The notes: a model not told the origin generated them from the letters alone. A stretch of DNA of 64,000 nt from Dyadobacter pollutisoli (GCF_026625565.1 NZ_CP112998.1:5086501-5150500); one strand, 5' to 3'; counted from the stretch's first letter, positions 43,023 through 52,089 are shown. Made by a program: numbers and translations.

Positions 43023-43475
43023 CTAAGTATTCTCCTTCCAGACAAACTCCCCGCCTTCCCCAACCAGCTCTTTGCCGAAGATCGGGACATTTGCCTTTAT
43101 TTCTTCCACAATATATTCAGATGCCTCAAAAGCGGCACGGCGGTGCGGTGAAGACACGAACACAAACAGGCTGATTTCGCCCGTGGGAACTATGCCCAGG
43201 CTGTGGTAAATGTGCATGCAGCTCAGTTCAAACTTTGCAAATGCAGCCTCACGAATCTCATGGAACGCCTGTTCCGCCATTTCCTCGTAAGCAGTATATT
43301 CAATGCCGCTTACAACACCAGTTTCCTTTTTATCCGCCCTGATTTGCCCCAAAAAAATAGCATGTGCGCCAATGTTCGTTTTGGATTGATGACTGGCGAT
43401 GGATTTTGAAACAAAATCCGGGCTGATCGGTCCCTGAACAAACACTTTTTTGGGCTTATGTATCTTCTCCATCAA
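43023..43475 (-). CDS. moaE: Molybdopterin synthase catalytic subunit MoaE
   Basis: 150 residues. MoaE uses the thiocarboxylate of MoaD to put the dithiolene sulfurs into cyclic pyranopterin. Visible motifs are GAHAIFLGQIR, GIEYTAYEEMAE, HIYHSLGIVPTGE, the Arg pair in SPHRRAAFEASE, and the conserved Lys in VPIFGKE near 133. Two adjacent ATGs (43475, 43472) can start it. It lies 33 bases after moaD. Confidence 0.96.
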   Translation of the reverse strand: MMEKIHKPKKVFVQGPISPDFVSKSIASHQSKTNIGAHAIFLGQIRADKKETGVVSGIEYTAYEEMAEQAFHEIREAAFAKFELSCMHIYHSLGIVPTGEISLFVFVSSPHRRAAFEASEYIVEEIKANVPIFGKELVGEGGEFVWKENT

Positions 43476-43508
43476 ACTGACATTTACATGATTATTGATT
43501 GAAATTCA

Positions 43509-43748
43509 TTAACCACCAGCAAAAGGCGGCAACAATGCGATTTCTGACTGGGTATCAATGGGCGCAAAATCCTCCGAAATCTTTTGATTTACAGCTATTT
43601 TGAATTTCTTTTCACGCATAGCAGGATACTTTTCCAATATCTGGTTACGGAATCCGCCAACGGTAAGCTGGGCATCTGCTACCCAAACTTCCTCGGCCAG
43701 ACCTGTGATTTCGGCCAGCATTCCGTAGTACATCACATGAAGGCTCAT
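43509..43748 (-). CDS. moaD: Molybdopterin synthase sulfur carrier subunit MoaD
   Basis: 79-residue ubiquitin-like protein ending in PPFAGG; the terminal Gly-Gly is activated (normally by MoeB) and carries the thiocarboxylate. The sequence VAVNQK-type strand appears as KIAVNQKISED and the family pattern EIALLPP precedes the tail. No moeB is present in this window, so activation must come from elsewhere. Second gene of the operon, 55 bases after moeA. Confidence 0.94.
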   Translation of the reverse strand: MSLHVMYYGMLAEITGLAEEVWVADAQLTVGGFRNQILEKYPAMREKKFKIAVNQKISEDFAPIDTQSEIALLPPFAGG

Positions 43749-43803
43749 TTATCTGCAATTTATTTAATGATCATTCTCATAACAATGAATCTCAAATTCT
43801 GAT

Positions 43804-44994
43804 TCAGAAAGGTAACAAATGAACCTCTACCAAATCTCCCTCGGCTACCACATTCTGCGTCATGGGAAGGTAAATGATCGCATTGGCCAACGCAAAAGAA
43901 CGCAAAGCAAATGATTCCTGCCCGTCCAGCGGGATCACAGCCCCCCCTTCGACCAGCGCCTTCAAAAATTCATCCCTTTCGCCATTGAATGAATACGCAT
44001 ACTTCGCTGGCAATTTCAATGTTTTCAAAAAAGCATCCCGCCTCCCCGTAATCAAACGCAGCGCCGGAAGTACATACTCGTAGTAACATACCAGTGACGA
44101 GGCCGGATTACCCGGCAACGCGAAAAATAGCTTCCCCCTCTTTTTTGCAAATAATAACGGTTTGCCCGGCTTCTGCCTTACCTTATAAAAGACCGTCTCA
44201 GCCTGAATTGATTGCAAAGCTACCCCTACAAAGTCGTAATCCCCCACCGAAACACCGCCTGTCGCAAGGATAACGTCATTATCAACTGAAAGTTCTGTTA
44301 AAGCCGCAATGGTCGAATCCAGATCATCAGCTGCATACCTGACTTCAATGTCTGTAATATGCTCCTGTTTCAATGCTGCAATGAGCATCGCAGAATTGGA
44401 CTCATAAATTTTGCCGTGTACAAGGGGTTCGCCGGTTTTCAACAGTTCGTCGCCGGTTACCAGCAAGCCAATCTTTGGCTTTCGGTAAACACTCACGTTT
44501 TCGACGCCCATACCTTGCAAAAACCCAATGCTCCCCGGTGTGATATAGGTGCCTTTGGGCAAAGCAACCACGCCGGCTTGTATTTGCTGACCGATGTTCC
44601 GGACGTTTTTACCCTCATTCACCGGAAACTCCTGAATGGTCACATGTCCGTTTTCCAATATCGTATGCTCCTGCATCACAACCGCAGTAGCGCCATCGGG
44701 AACCGGCGCTCCTGTAAATATCCTGAAGGCAGTACCTGGTGCCAATGTCTGAATCCCGGTCTGTCCTGCTTTGGATTCTCCTGCGATCGGCAAAGCAATC
44801 CCGCCAAAAGTGATGTCCGAATGCACAATAGCGTATCCGTCCATGGACGACTGGCGAAACGATGGTAAGGAGATTGGTGAAAGGATGTCTTCTGCTAAAA
44901 CTTGCCCTAAAGCATCACGTAGCTGACGCCTTTCAGTAGGTAAAAACAGCGTGTTTGCAATAATTTTTTGTTTCGCCTCGTTGACAGTGACCAT
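43804..44994 (-). CDS. moeA: Molybdopterin molybdotransferase MoeA
   Basis: Inserts molybdate into adenylylated molybdopterin. About 396 residues from the ATG at 44994 (MVTVNEAKQKI, the usual MoeA beginning); the earlier ATG at 45039 adds a short unlikely leader. Motifs: SSMDGYAI near 55, FRIFTGAPVPDGATAVVMQE near 95, the MoCF-binding domain with GLLVTGDELL, YESNSAMLIAAL, ATGGVSVGDYDF, and ALPGNPASSLVCYYEYV. First gene of the cofactor operon. No molybdenum enzyme or molybdate transporter lies in the window. Confidence 0.95.
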   Translation of the reverse strand: MVTVNEAKQKIIANTLFLPTERRQLRDALGQVLAEDILSPISLPSFRQSSMDGYAIVHSDITFGGIALPIAGESKAGQTGIQTLAPGTAFRIFTGAPVPDGATAVVMQEHTILENGHVTIQEFPVNEGKNVRNIGQQIQAGVVALPKGTYITPGSIGFLQGMGVENVSVYRKPKIGLLVTGDELLKTGEPLVHGKIYESNSAMLIAALKQEHITDIEVRYAADDLDSTIAALTELSVDNDVILATGGVSVGDYDFVGVALQSIQAETVFYKVRQKPGKPLLFAKKRGKLFFALPGNPASSLVCYYEYVLPALRLITGRRDAFLKTLKLPAKYAYSFNGERDEFLKALVEGGAVIPLDGQESFALRSFALANAIIYLPMTQNVVAEGDLVEVHLLPF

Positions 44995-45039
44995 ATTGGT
45001 TAAAAGGGATGCGGACATGCAATTTAGCACTTCCGCCAC

Positions 45040-45459
45040 TTAAAAATACAGTTGAAAATCGAATCAGTTTTTTTTACCAAAATCAGAAAATAGCCCAAAA
45101 ATACGCCCATAATACATCGAACTAATACTATGACATTTTGTAACCACTTGACTATCAGTATATAATAAGAGTCAAAAATAATTCAACAACGGTATATTCA
45201 TATTAATTAAAAAAAAGTGCATTTGGCAATTAGGCAGTTTTACCAATTAAAATTCCAGTTTAAGAAAAGTAAAGGAAGTTTTTGTCGTGAAACATTGAAA
45301 AGATGCCAAATTCTACGATCTTGAATTAGTACTACAATCATATTACATAAAAGCCTATAAATCAGTTTTTTACCGAGAAATGAAATATTATTTATTCAAT
45401 ATCGTTATCTTTGCACCCTGGCTGACGCCAAAAATTATGTTTCACGAAATACAAAATGC
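45040..45459. other. 420-base AT-rich divergent intergenic region
   Basis: Separates moeA (minus) from the lytic transglycosylase (plus). No ORF of note. It is strongly AT-rich with several T-runs. The only clear signal is the promoter element near 45406. Two imperfect repeats built on GGCAATTAGGCAG and TTACCAATTAAAAT (45225-45255) could be protein-binding sites, but I cannot support that. Confidence 0.6.
45406..45413 (+). promoter_or_regulatory. TAnnTTTG promoter element of the transglycosylase gene
   Basis: TATCTTTG followed by CACC is a good match to the -7 element of Bacteroidota primary promoters, 47 bases upstream of the ATG. No TTG is found at the expected -33 distance. Confidence 0.5.
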
Positions 45460-46242
45460 ATGATTAGACTTATCTTTATGGCCTTCTCAATCGCTATCTG
45501 GGGCAAGACGCCGACAAGCGAGGTGGAGGTGGAAAAGAAGGACCTGAAAGAAGCAAACATTATTAATTCAGATCTTCTTGCTATTGACTTCTGTGGCGAA
45601 GCTATCCCATTATCAGAGCTTCGAATCGCCGAGCGATATCAAAACATGATCAGAAATTACGACAATCCCAATTTTCGTAAGCTGATGACAAAGACCCAAA
45701 AAAGAATGCGGATCATTGAACCCATTCTTAAGAAGTACGGAGTACCAGCCGATTTTAAATATCTTCCCCTAATTGAGAGTGCAATGAACGATGACGCAAT
45801 GTCACGGCGCGGCGCAGGGGGCTACTGGCAGCTAATGCCGTCAACAGCAAAATCTCTCGGGCTGGTTGTAAATGAAACCAGGGACGACCGCAAACATCTA
45901 GTCAAATCAACGCACGCCGCAGGCAAATACCTCAGAGAGCTGCACCGCCAGCTGGGTTCGTGGACATTGGTAGCAGCTGCATACAATGCAGGCCCCACGC
46001 ACATTCAAAGCAGAATGGATTCGCAGAACAAGGATGATTATTTCAAACTTCGTTTAAATTCAGAAACCACCAGGTATATCTACAAATTACTTGCCGTTAA
46101 AGAATGGTTCTCCAATCCCGAAAGAAGCAAAGAATGGGGAAGCGGCGACGTGGTTGAGCGTCTTGCAGATTTCAAGATCGAGCAAAAAAAGGCCGCTACG
46201 CAACTGGCAAAGCAGCTGGTAAAAGCAACAACCGATTCCTGA
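45460..46242 (+). CDS. Lytic transglycosylase (SLT/MltD-like)
   Basis: Cleaves peptidoglycan glycan strands to form anhydro-muropeptides. 260 residues; a short N-terminal hydrophobic stretch may act as an export signal. The SLT domain starts at KKYGVPADFKYLPLIESAMN, with the catalytic Glu in IESAMN near residue 106, then AGGYWQLMPSTAKSLGL, KYLRELHRQLGSWTLVAAAY and NAGPTHIQSRM. No LysM repeats are attached, unlike full MltD. Monocistronic, with a promoter element and a terminator. Confidence 0.88.
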   Translation: MIRLIFMAFSIAIWGKTPTSEVEVEKKDLKEANIINSDLLAIDFCGEAIPLSELRIAERYQNMIRNYDNPNFRKLMTKTQKRMRIIEPILKKYGVPADFKYLPLIESAMNDDAMSRRGAGGYWQLMPSTAKSLGLVVNETRDDRKHLVKSTHAAGKYLRELHRQLGSWTLVAAAYNAGPTHIQSRMDSQNKDDYFKLRLNSETTRYIYKLLAVKEWFSNPERSKEWGSGDVVERLADFKIEQKKAATQLAKQLVKATTDS

Positions 46243-46273
46243 GTAAAATCATTTTATTTGCTAGCAAAGTAGA

Positions 46274-46298
46274 AGAAAAGGATACATTATCCTTTTCT
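46274..46298 (+). terminator. Terminator after the transglycosylase gene
   Basis: AGAAAAGGATA (46274-46284), CAT loop, TATCCTTTTCT (46288-46298): perfect 11-base-pair stem, 32 bases after the stop, followed by TTGTG. Confidence 0.75.
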
Positions 46299-46372
46299 TT
46301 GTGTTGTTATAGAAGGCAGTAAAAAGCCTCCTGTAACAGCTTTCAATTTTATTCAAATACTCTATTATTAAT

Positions 46373-46816
46373 ATGACAAAAGCGGAAATGATCACCGACA
46401 AAGGGACCATGCTGATCGAATTTTACGATGAGGATGCGCCAATAGCAGTGAAAAACTTTGTTGACCTTTCGAAAAAAGGATTTTATGACGGATTGATTTT
46501 TCACCGTGTCATTCCTGACTTTATGGTTCAGGGTGGCGATCCTACGGGAACTGGTCGTGGAGGTCCTGGTTATAAAATTAAATGTGAACTGAGCGGAGGA
46601 AACCAATACCACGACCGTGGCGTGCTGTCGATGGCACATGCAGGACGTGATACCGGTGGTTCTCAGTTCTTTATCTGCCATAGCCGTAAAAACACGGCAC
46701 ATTTGGACGGAAACCATACTTGCTTTGGAAAAGTAGTGGAAGGTGTGGACACAGTTGATCTGATCCGCCAGGGTGATAAAATCCAGAAGATTACAATTAT
46801 TGAGGAAGAAGCTTAA
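46373..46816 (+). CDS. Cyclophilin-type peptidylprolyl isomerase
   Basis: 147-residue cytoplasmic PPIase (no signal peptide). The active site is conserved: FHRVIPDFMVQGGDPTGTGR near 43-62 with the catalytic Arg, MAHAGRDTGGSQFFICHS near 87-104 and LDGNHTCFGKVVEG near 112-125, where a His replaces the usual Trp as in many bacterial cyclophilins. It accelerates proline isomerisation in folding proteins. Single gene with a bidirectional terminator. Confidence 0.96.
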   Translation: MTKAEMITDKGTMLIEFYDEDAPIAVKNFVDLSKKGFYDGLIFHRVIPDFMVQGGDPTGTGRGGPGYKIKCELSGGNQYHDRGVLSMAHAGRDTGGSQFFICHSRKNTAHLDGNHTCFGKVVEGVDTVDLIRQGDKIQKITIIEEEA

Positions 46817-46830
46817 TCCTGCATTCTCCC

Positions 46831-46872
46831 AAAAAGCGAAAGGCCCGGAAAATTCCGGGCCTTTCGCTTTTT
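46831..46872. terminator. Perfect bidirectional terminator between PPIase and symporter genes
   Basis: AAAAAGCGAAAGGCCCGGAA (46831-46850) and TTCCGGGCCTTTCGCTTTTT (46853-46872) form a perfect 20-base-pair hairpin with A and T ends, centred between the convergent stops at 46816 and 46892. Confidence 0.95.
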
Positions 46873-46891
46873 ATTTTTGTAATAATAATTC

Positions 46892-48511
46892 TTACCAGAA
46901 ATGTGAGTACAAGAAGGTGATAATCGCCAGTACAACAACTGCTCCTATGATAAAAGTGCGGTGCGGTACAAACATCGAAGAGTCGATAGCCAGCCCTTTC
47001 TTCTCGTCCGGCATAACCAGCCCCAGAACCACCATCACCACTACACATATCAGGAATACCAGCCCCATACGGTCCAGGAACGGAACCTGCGTCCAGTCTG
47101 CGAAGGGGAAATAATTGTTGTGCATTGCTAATGCGATCAAAAACCCACCTACGATCGCAAACAATGCTCCGGCTGAATTGGTACGCTTCCAGAAGAAACC
47201 CATAATGAAGGAAGCGAAAATACCCGGAGATAAAAGCCCGGTCATTTCCTGAATGAACTGAAAACCTCCTTTTTTATCGATACCCATGTATGGAGAAACG
47301 ATGATCGCTAGGATCATTGAAACTACCACTACGATCCGACCGATTCTTACGAGTGTCTTTTCGTCTGAATTTTTACCAATGTAATTTTTGAAAATATCCA
47401 GGGTAAAAATGGTAGAGATACTGTTTGCTTTACCTGCCAGCGAAGCAACTACTGCTGCGGTCAATGCTGCAAAAGAAAGCCCTTTCAAACCAGCTGGCAA
47501 TAAATTCAACAACACAGGATAAGCCTTATCTGCATTGAGTGCTCCATCGGCGTCCAGCATTTCAGCCTGGAACATTCCTTTGCTATACAATGCATATGCG
47601 GCGATACCCGGCAAAACCACGATCACAGGCATTAACAATTTCAAAAACGCTGCGAACAGAATACCGTTTCTGGCTGTTTTCAAGTCCGCGCCCAACGCAC
47701 GCTGGGTAATATACTGATTACATCCCCAGTAGTTCAGGTTCACGATCCACATACCACCTAGCAATACAGCTAACCCTGGCAACTGCATATAAAAAGGACT
47801 GGTTTTGGGGAAAATCATGTGAAAGTGATCGTCATGATTGTCACGCATCATTTTAATACCGCTCATTACTCCATCGATACCAGCGTCACCTGACACCAGG
47901 TTGATCGCCAGATAGGTTGTAGCCAAACCACCGATTACCAGGAAGAACACCTGAATTACGTCGGTAAAACCGATCACTTTCATACCACCAATGGTAATGA
48001 TGATGGCAAAAACCGCCAGCGCGATCATACAAAACTGAAAATCAAGCCCTGAAATACCTGAAACCGCCAACGCTCCCAGATAAAGAATGGAAGTAAGGTT
48101 AACCAGAATATACAGTGCCAGCCAGAAAACAGCCATAATCAAACTTACCGTCGGATTATATCGCTGGCTCAGAAACTGAGGCATGGTGTAAATTTTGTTC
48201 TTCAGATAAATGGGCATAAAAAAAACGGCCACGATCACCAAAGTCGCTGCCGCCATCCATTCGTAGGTTGAGATACCCAAACCCATCGAAAAACCATTTC
48301 CAGACATCCCGATAAACTGCTCCGCCGAAATGTTGGAAGCAATCAGGGATGCGCCGATCGCCCACCAGGTAAGAGAACCTTCCGCCAAAAAGAAATCCTT
48401 GGTAGATTCCGTTTTTGACTTTTTCCGCTGATAAATCCAATAACCGTAACCGGAGACTACAATGAAATAGAAGAAGAAAACGACATAATCCAGGGTTTGT
48501 AATTGTTGCAT
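46892..48511 (-). CDS. Sodium/solute symporter (SSS family, SGLT-like)
   Basis: 539-residue transporter with 14 membrane helices. It couples Na+ to import of a sugar or similar solute. The signature of the SSS family appears as ASLIASNISAEQFIGMSGNGF in helix 1-2, and as the helix-5 stretch GGMWIVNLNYWGCNQYITQRALGA, followed by GKANSISTIFTLDIFKNYI. The N-terminal segment YWIYQRKKSKTESTKDFFLAEG is characteristic of bacterial SGLT/vSGLT-like members. Substrate not predictable, though the SGLT-like helix-1 points to a sugar. Single gene; a TAATTTTG element at 48588-48595 (minus) may be its -7 promoter element. Confidence 0.93.
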   Translation of the reverse strand: MQQLQTLDYVVFFFYFIVVSGYGYWIYQRKKSKTESTKDFFLAEGSLTWWAIGASLIASNISAEQFIGMSGNGFSMGLGISTYEWMAAATLVIVAVFFMPIYLKNKIYTMPQFLSQRYNPTVSLIMAVFWLALYILVNLTSILYLGALAVSGISGLDFQFCMIALAVFAIIITIGGMKVIGFTDVIQVFFLVIGGLATTYLAINLVSGDAGIDGVMSGIKMMRDNHDDHFHMIFPKTSPFYMQLPGLAVLLGGMWIVNLNYWGCNQYITQRALGADLKTARNGILFAAFLKLLMPVIVVLPGIAAYALYSKGMFQAEMLDADGALNADKAYPVLLNLLPAGLKGLSFAALTAAVVASLAGKANSISTIFTLDIFKNYIGKNSDEKTLVRIGRIVVVVSMILAIIVSPYMGIDKKGGFQFIQEMTGLLSPGIFASFIMGFFWKRTNSAGALFAIVGGFLIALAMHNNYFPFADWTQVPFLDRMGLVFLICVVVMVVLGLVMPDEKKGLAIDSSMFVPHRTFIIGAVVVLAIITFLYSHFW

Positions 48512-48673
48512 TTCAAATAATAAAATAGATGAATGAATGAGGTTGATTGGTTGAGCCCGAAAGGTACATTATTTTCCGAAAATAGTGCAAAATTATAAAT
48601 GTCACAGAGACGTTTATCCATTATTTTTTAAAGAAGCTCATAAATATAGCTACAAGGATATATTCGTAAAGCT

Positions 48674-49549
48674 TTATTCTGATATTTTCTTTGAATCCCT
48701 CAACCGGAGCGGATTGGCCGGAAGTCTTTCGAAGTAAGCTTTTAGCCTCTGTTTTTCAGTTTCACGGTAAGCGTCCGCAAAAGAATGACCTTCTTTAATT
48801 TGGGAAATCAATGTTTTCAACCCATCCTCGCCAGCCAATGTGAGCCAGTAGGACACTTCCATGCCCGACGACATATAAGCCCGCATAACCTGCTTTTGCC
48901 CTCCGCTGAAAAACCCTTTGATCGTTTCCATGTCTTTCAGCTCCGAAATTTCCTGTCCCCCGCCGGTATAGTACATCCATTCGTCCATATAGTCGAGGTA
49001 TCGCCCGGCGGGATCGGGGTTATTGACAAAACGCCGGTCCAGCATCAGCGCCAGGCCTTCATTAAACCATTGCGGAATTTCTGTGGCTATGGTCCACCAG
49101 CCGAGACGTTCCAGCAACTCGGTATGTCCCATTTCGTGACTTACCACATCGGTATTCATCTCCCGGCCATTCAGAATGACGAAAGAATGCCCCCAGGGTG
49201 TGCCCAGACTGCATCCCGCTCCTTCGGTACTGCTGCAATACTTCTGATACTCCTGTGGATTGCTACAAATAATGACGACCGGATTGGATTTTTTGCCTGA
49301 GTAAAAAGAATCAACACGCGCCTCGGCCTGACTGACAATTCTTTTTAAAACCTTATCATGTACCGGCTTGATTTCCGGACTAAAATAAGTACTTCCCTCG
49401 CCCTGCCGAAACCCTGAAAAGCCGATCAGTTCACAATAAAATAACTGAGGATATAGAAAAAACAGGCTGGATGTTAAAACAAACAGTCCAATCAAAAGAA
49501 ATTTCCCTGACCGGAAAATCGCCCTTTTAATTCGACTGTTGTTTTTCAA
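48674..49549 (-). CDS. Membrane-anchored gluzincin-like peptidase domain protein
   Basis: 291 residues with an N-terminal membrane anchor (about 13-30, LLIGLFVLTSSLFFLYPQLF). The zinc motif HEMGH near residue 139 is followed after about 25 residues by FNEGLALML, giving the gluzincin arrangement HExxH...E. The region between holds TELLERLGWW and IPQWFNEG. A Cys pair (YCSSTEGAGC) may be disulfide-bonded. It is likely an extracytoplasmic metallopeptidase of the MA clan. Lies between the symporter and purH, codirectional with both, but with a large inverted repeat in front of it. Confidence 0.75.
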   Translation of the reverse strand: MKNNSRIKRAIFRSGKFLLIGLFVLTSSLFFLYPQLFYCELIGFSGFRQGEGSTYFSPEIKPVHDKVLKRIVSQAEARVDSFYSGKKSNPVVIICSNPQEYQKYCSSTEGAGCSLGTPWGHSFVILNGREMNTDVVSHEMGHTELLERLGWWTIATEIPQWFNEGLALMLDRRFVNNPDPAGRYLDYMDEWMYYTGGGQEISELKDMETIKGFFSGGQKQVMRAYMSSGMEVSYWLTLAGEDGLKTLISQIKEGHSFADAYRETEKQRLKAYFERLPANPLRLRDSKKISE

Positions 49550-49564
49550 AATGATATTTTTTTA

Positions 49565-49622
49565 TGCCACGAATGCACTAATGGACACTAATTCATTCGT
49601 GTCCATTAGTGCATTCGTGGCA
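49565..49622. repeat. Perfect 24-base inverted repeat downstream of purH
   Basis: Arms 49565-49588 and 49599-49622 match perfectly (ends TGCCACGAATGCAC and GTGCATTCGTGGCA) around a 10-base loop, beginning 6 bases after the purH stop. On the purH strand the hairpin is followed by an A-run, not a U-run, so it is not a classical terminator. More likely a dispersed palindromic element or an mRNA 3'-end stabiliser. Confidence 0.8.
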
Positions 49623-49627
49623 ACATA

Positions 49628-51163
49628 TTAATGCTTAAAGTGACGAATGCCGGTGGTAACCATCGCTACACCATTCGCGTTGCAATATTCGGTCGAATCT
49701 TTGTCCCGGATTGAGCCACCAGGCTGAACTACCGCGGTAATCCCCGCCAAATGTGCGATTTCCACACAGTCAGCAAACGGGAAGAATGCGTCGGACGCCA
49801 TCACAGCACCTTTCAGGTCAAAACCAAATGCATTGGCCTTGTCAATAGCCTGGCGCAAAGCATCCACGCGGGAAGTCTGTCCGGTACCACTTGCCAGCAG
49901 CTGATTTTCTTTTGCCAAAACAATGGTGTTGGATTTTGTATGCTTGCAAACTTTCAATGCAAATTCCAATGCCGTCAGTTCGCTTTCCGTAGGTGCTTTT
50001 TCCGTTACGGTCGTGAACTGAGAAGCAATTTCAGTAGAAAGGTCTTTGTCTTGAACCAAAACACCATTCAGGATTGTCTTAAACATGATCTGAGGCAGAT
50101 CCACCGCATTGCGTTTCAGCAAAATCCTGTTTTTCTTCGATTTCAAAAGCTGCAAAGCTTCTTCATCATATTCCGGTGCGATCAGGATCTCCATGAACAG
50201 TTTGTTCAATTCTCCCGCAGTAGCCAGATCTACTTTCGCATTGGTAATCACCACTCCGCCAAATGCAGAAACAGGGTCACATGCCAAAGCATTGTCGTAA
50301 GCCTCTTTCGCTGTCGGTGCAGTAGCAATTCCGCACGCATTGGTATGCTTAATGATCGCAAATGTAGGATCTGCGCCAACGAACTCATCGATCAGGTTTA
50401 CGCAGGCATCTACATCCACGAGGTTGTTATAGGATAGCTCCTTACCGTGCAATTTGTCAAAAATCCCTTCCAGATCGCCATAGTAGGTCGCATTCTGATG
50501 CGGGTTTTCGCCATAACGCAATGTTTGCGAAGCAAGGCTGGTGAAGTCAAAAAGCTCTTTATCAGTTTTTTCCGTACCCGAAGTAAAGAAGCGATTGATA
50601 GCACCGTCGTAATGTGACGACACCCCAAATGCCTGACCTGCATAGTAGCGACGGTCTTCCAGGTCGGTGGTACCCGCTTTCGCGTTCAGCAATTCCACTA
50701 CTTCGGCGTACTGGCTGCGTGACGAAACGATCAATGTATCTTTAAAATTTTTCGCTGTTGCACGGATCAATGAAATTCCGCCAATGTCAATTTTCTCAAT
50801 GATATCTTCCTCGCTGGCGCCGGAAGCAACGGTTTCTTCAAACGGATAAAGATCCACTACAACCATATCGATGGCAGGGATATTGTATTGTTCTGCCTGA
50901 GCAATATCACCGGCATCGTCTCGGCGGTACAAAATACCACCCATAATAGCTGGATGCAGTGTTTTGACGCGACCGCCGAAAATCGAAGGATAACCGGTCA
51001 GTTCCTCTGCCGCAGTAACAGGAATATTCAGGTTTTCAATAAAAGTCTGAGTGCCTCCGGTTGAATAAAGTTTAACACCGTTGTTGTGCAAGAGGCGAAC
51101 CAAAGGTTCAAGTCCGTCCTTATAATATACAGATATAAGCGCGGATTGGATTTTTTTAGACAT
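49628..51163 (-). CDS. purH: Bifunctional AICAR transformylase/IMP cyclohydrolase PurH
   Basis: Catalyses the last two steps of IMP synthesis. 511 residues, normal length. The N-terminal cyclohydrolase domain (about 1-195) has KKIQSALISVYYKDG, STGGTQTFIENL, and KIDIGGISLIRATAKNFKD. The transformylase domain shows RYGENPHQNATYY near 215, the catalytic KHTNACG near 255, DPVSAFGGVV near 282, and the C-terminal DAFFPFADCVEIAHLAGI and QPGGSIRDKDS. Ends RHFKH as usual. Single gene in this window. Confidence 0.98.
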   Translation of the reverse strand: MSKKIQSALISVYYKDGLEPLVRLLHNNGVKLYSTGGTQTFIENLNIPVTAAEELTGYPSIFGGRVKTLHPAIMGGILYRRDDAGDIAQAEQYNIPAIDMVVVDLYPFEETVASGASEEDIIEKIDIGGISLIRATAKNFKDTLIVSSRSQYAEVVELLNAKAGTTDLEDRRYYAGQAFGVSSHYDGAINRFFTSGTEKTDKELFDFTSLASQTLRYGENPHQNATYYGDLEGIFDKLHGKELSYNNLVDVDACVNLIDEFVGADPTFAIIKHTNACGIATAPTAKEAYDNALACDPVSAFGGVVITNAKVDLATAGELNKLFMEILIAPEYDEEALQLLKSKKNRILLKRNAVDLPQIMFKTILNGVLVQDKDLSTEIASQFTTVTEKAPTESELTALEFALKVCKHTKSNTIVLAKENQLLASGTGQTSRVDALRQAIDKANAFGFDLKGAVMASDAFFPFADCVEIAHLAGITAVVQPGGSIRDKDSTEYCNANGVAMVTTGIRHFKH

Positions 51164-51300
51164 TGTGCAACGTTAGCTGTAAGAGTACAAACTGAAAATA
51201 AACCGCAAAGATAGCCGAAAAAAGTACGAAGTTTGAAGTACGATCAAACTAAAATCAAAGACATACGATTAAGGGATAACCTGTTTAAAACTAAAAAACT

Positions 51301-52089
51301 ATGAACCTAGACCTGACCGGAAAAACAGCTTTGGTATGCGGAAGCACCCAGGGAATCGGACTGGCTTCGGCCATTGAACTGGCATTACTCGGGGCAAATG
51401 TTACCCTGGTGGCCCGTAATGAAGAAAAATTGCGTGAAGCCGTTGAAGATCTGGACACTTCCATGGGACAGCTTCACCGGTATGTAGTGGCGGACTTTGC
51501 CGATCATGAAAATGTAAAAGACGCGATCCAAAACTATCTCCGCCTTTGCCCCGAAGTACATATTTTGGTCAATAATACCGGTGGCCCGTCTGGTGGGCCG
51601 ATCATTGAAGCAGAGCCGGATCAGTTTTTGAAGACATTTCAAATGCATGTGATCAACAACCAATTTTTGGCGCAGGCTGTTGTTCCGTCCATGAAAAAAG
51701 AAGGCTACGGAAGGATTGTCAACATTATCAGTACTTCTGTCAAGCAGCCGATCATTGGATTGGGCGTTTCCAACACCATTCGCGGAGCAGTGGCGAGCTG
51801 GTCCAAGACATTATCCCTCGAACTGGGACAATTTGGAATTACATCCAACAATGTACTGCCAGGCTACACCGAAACGTCCCGCCTGGACGCAGTATTGGAA
51901 ATGAGGAGCAATTCACAAAACAAATCCAAAGAAGAAGTCGCCAAAGAATTACAATCAGCCATCCCGATCAGAAGATTCAGTGAGGCTAAGGAAGTGGCAG
52001 CAGCAGTAGCATTTCTTTGTAGCCCGGCGGCTGGTAGTATTAGTGGGGTTAGTCTGGCTGTGGATGGGGGCAGGACGGAGGGTTTGTAG
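51301..52089 (+). CDS. SDR-family protein lacking the YxxxK catalytic motif
   Basis: 262-residue Rossmann-fold protein of the short-chain dehydrogenase family. The cofactor loop is GSTQGIGLASA near 14-24, the NNTGGPSGG loop is near 92, and the catalytic Ser region is NIISTS near 140. At the normal Tyr-xxx-Lys position the sequence reads SNTIR (within GLGVSNTIRGAVASWSKTL), so Tyr and Lys are replaced by Ser and Arg. This matches the beta-ketoacyl-reductase-like SDR subgroup whose tetrad is imperfect. Reductase activity of the standard kind is doubtful. No operon partner. Confidence 0.85.
   Translation: MNLDLTGKTALVCGSTQGIGLASAIELALLGANVTLVARNEEKLREAVEDLDTSMGQLHRYVVADFADHENVKDAIQNYLRLCPEVHILVNNTGGPSGGPIIEAEPDQFLKTFQMHVINNQFLAQAVVPSMKKEGYGRIVNIISTSVKQPIIGLGVSNTIRGAVASWSKTLSLELGQFGITSNNVLPGYTETSRLDAVLEMRSNSQNKSKEEVAKELQSAIPIRRFSEAKEVAAAVAFLCSPAAGSISGVSLAVDGGRTEGL

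Noticed and set aside
42899..43090. 63-codon frame over the repeat block before moaE
   Set aside because: Built from the tandem repeats and the end of moaE; no sign of coding selection.
49751..50437. 228-codon plus-strand frame inside purH
   Set aside because: purH is complete and certain on the other strand; the frame is rich in Cys/Phe/Arg as expected of antisense reading.
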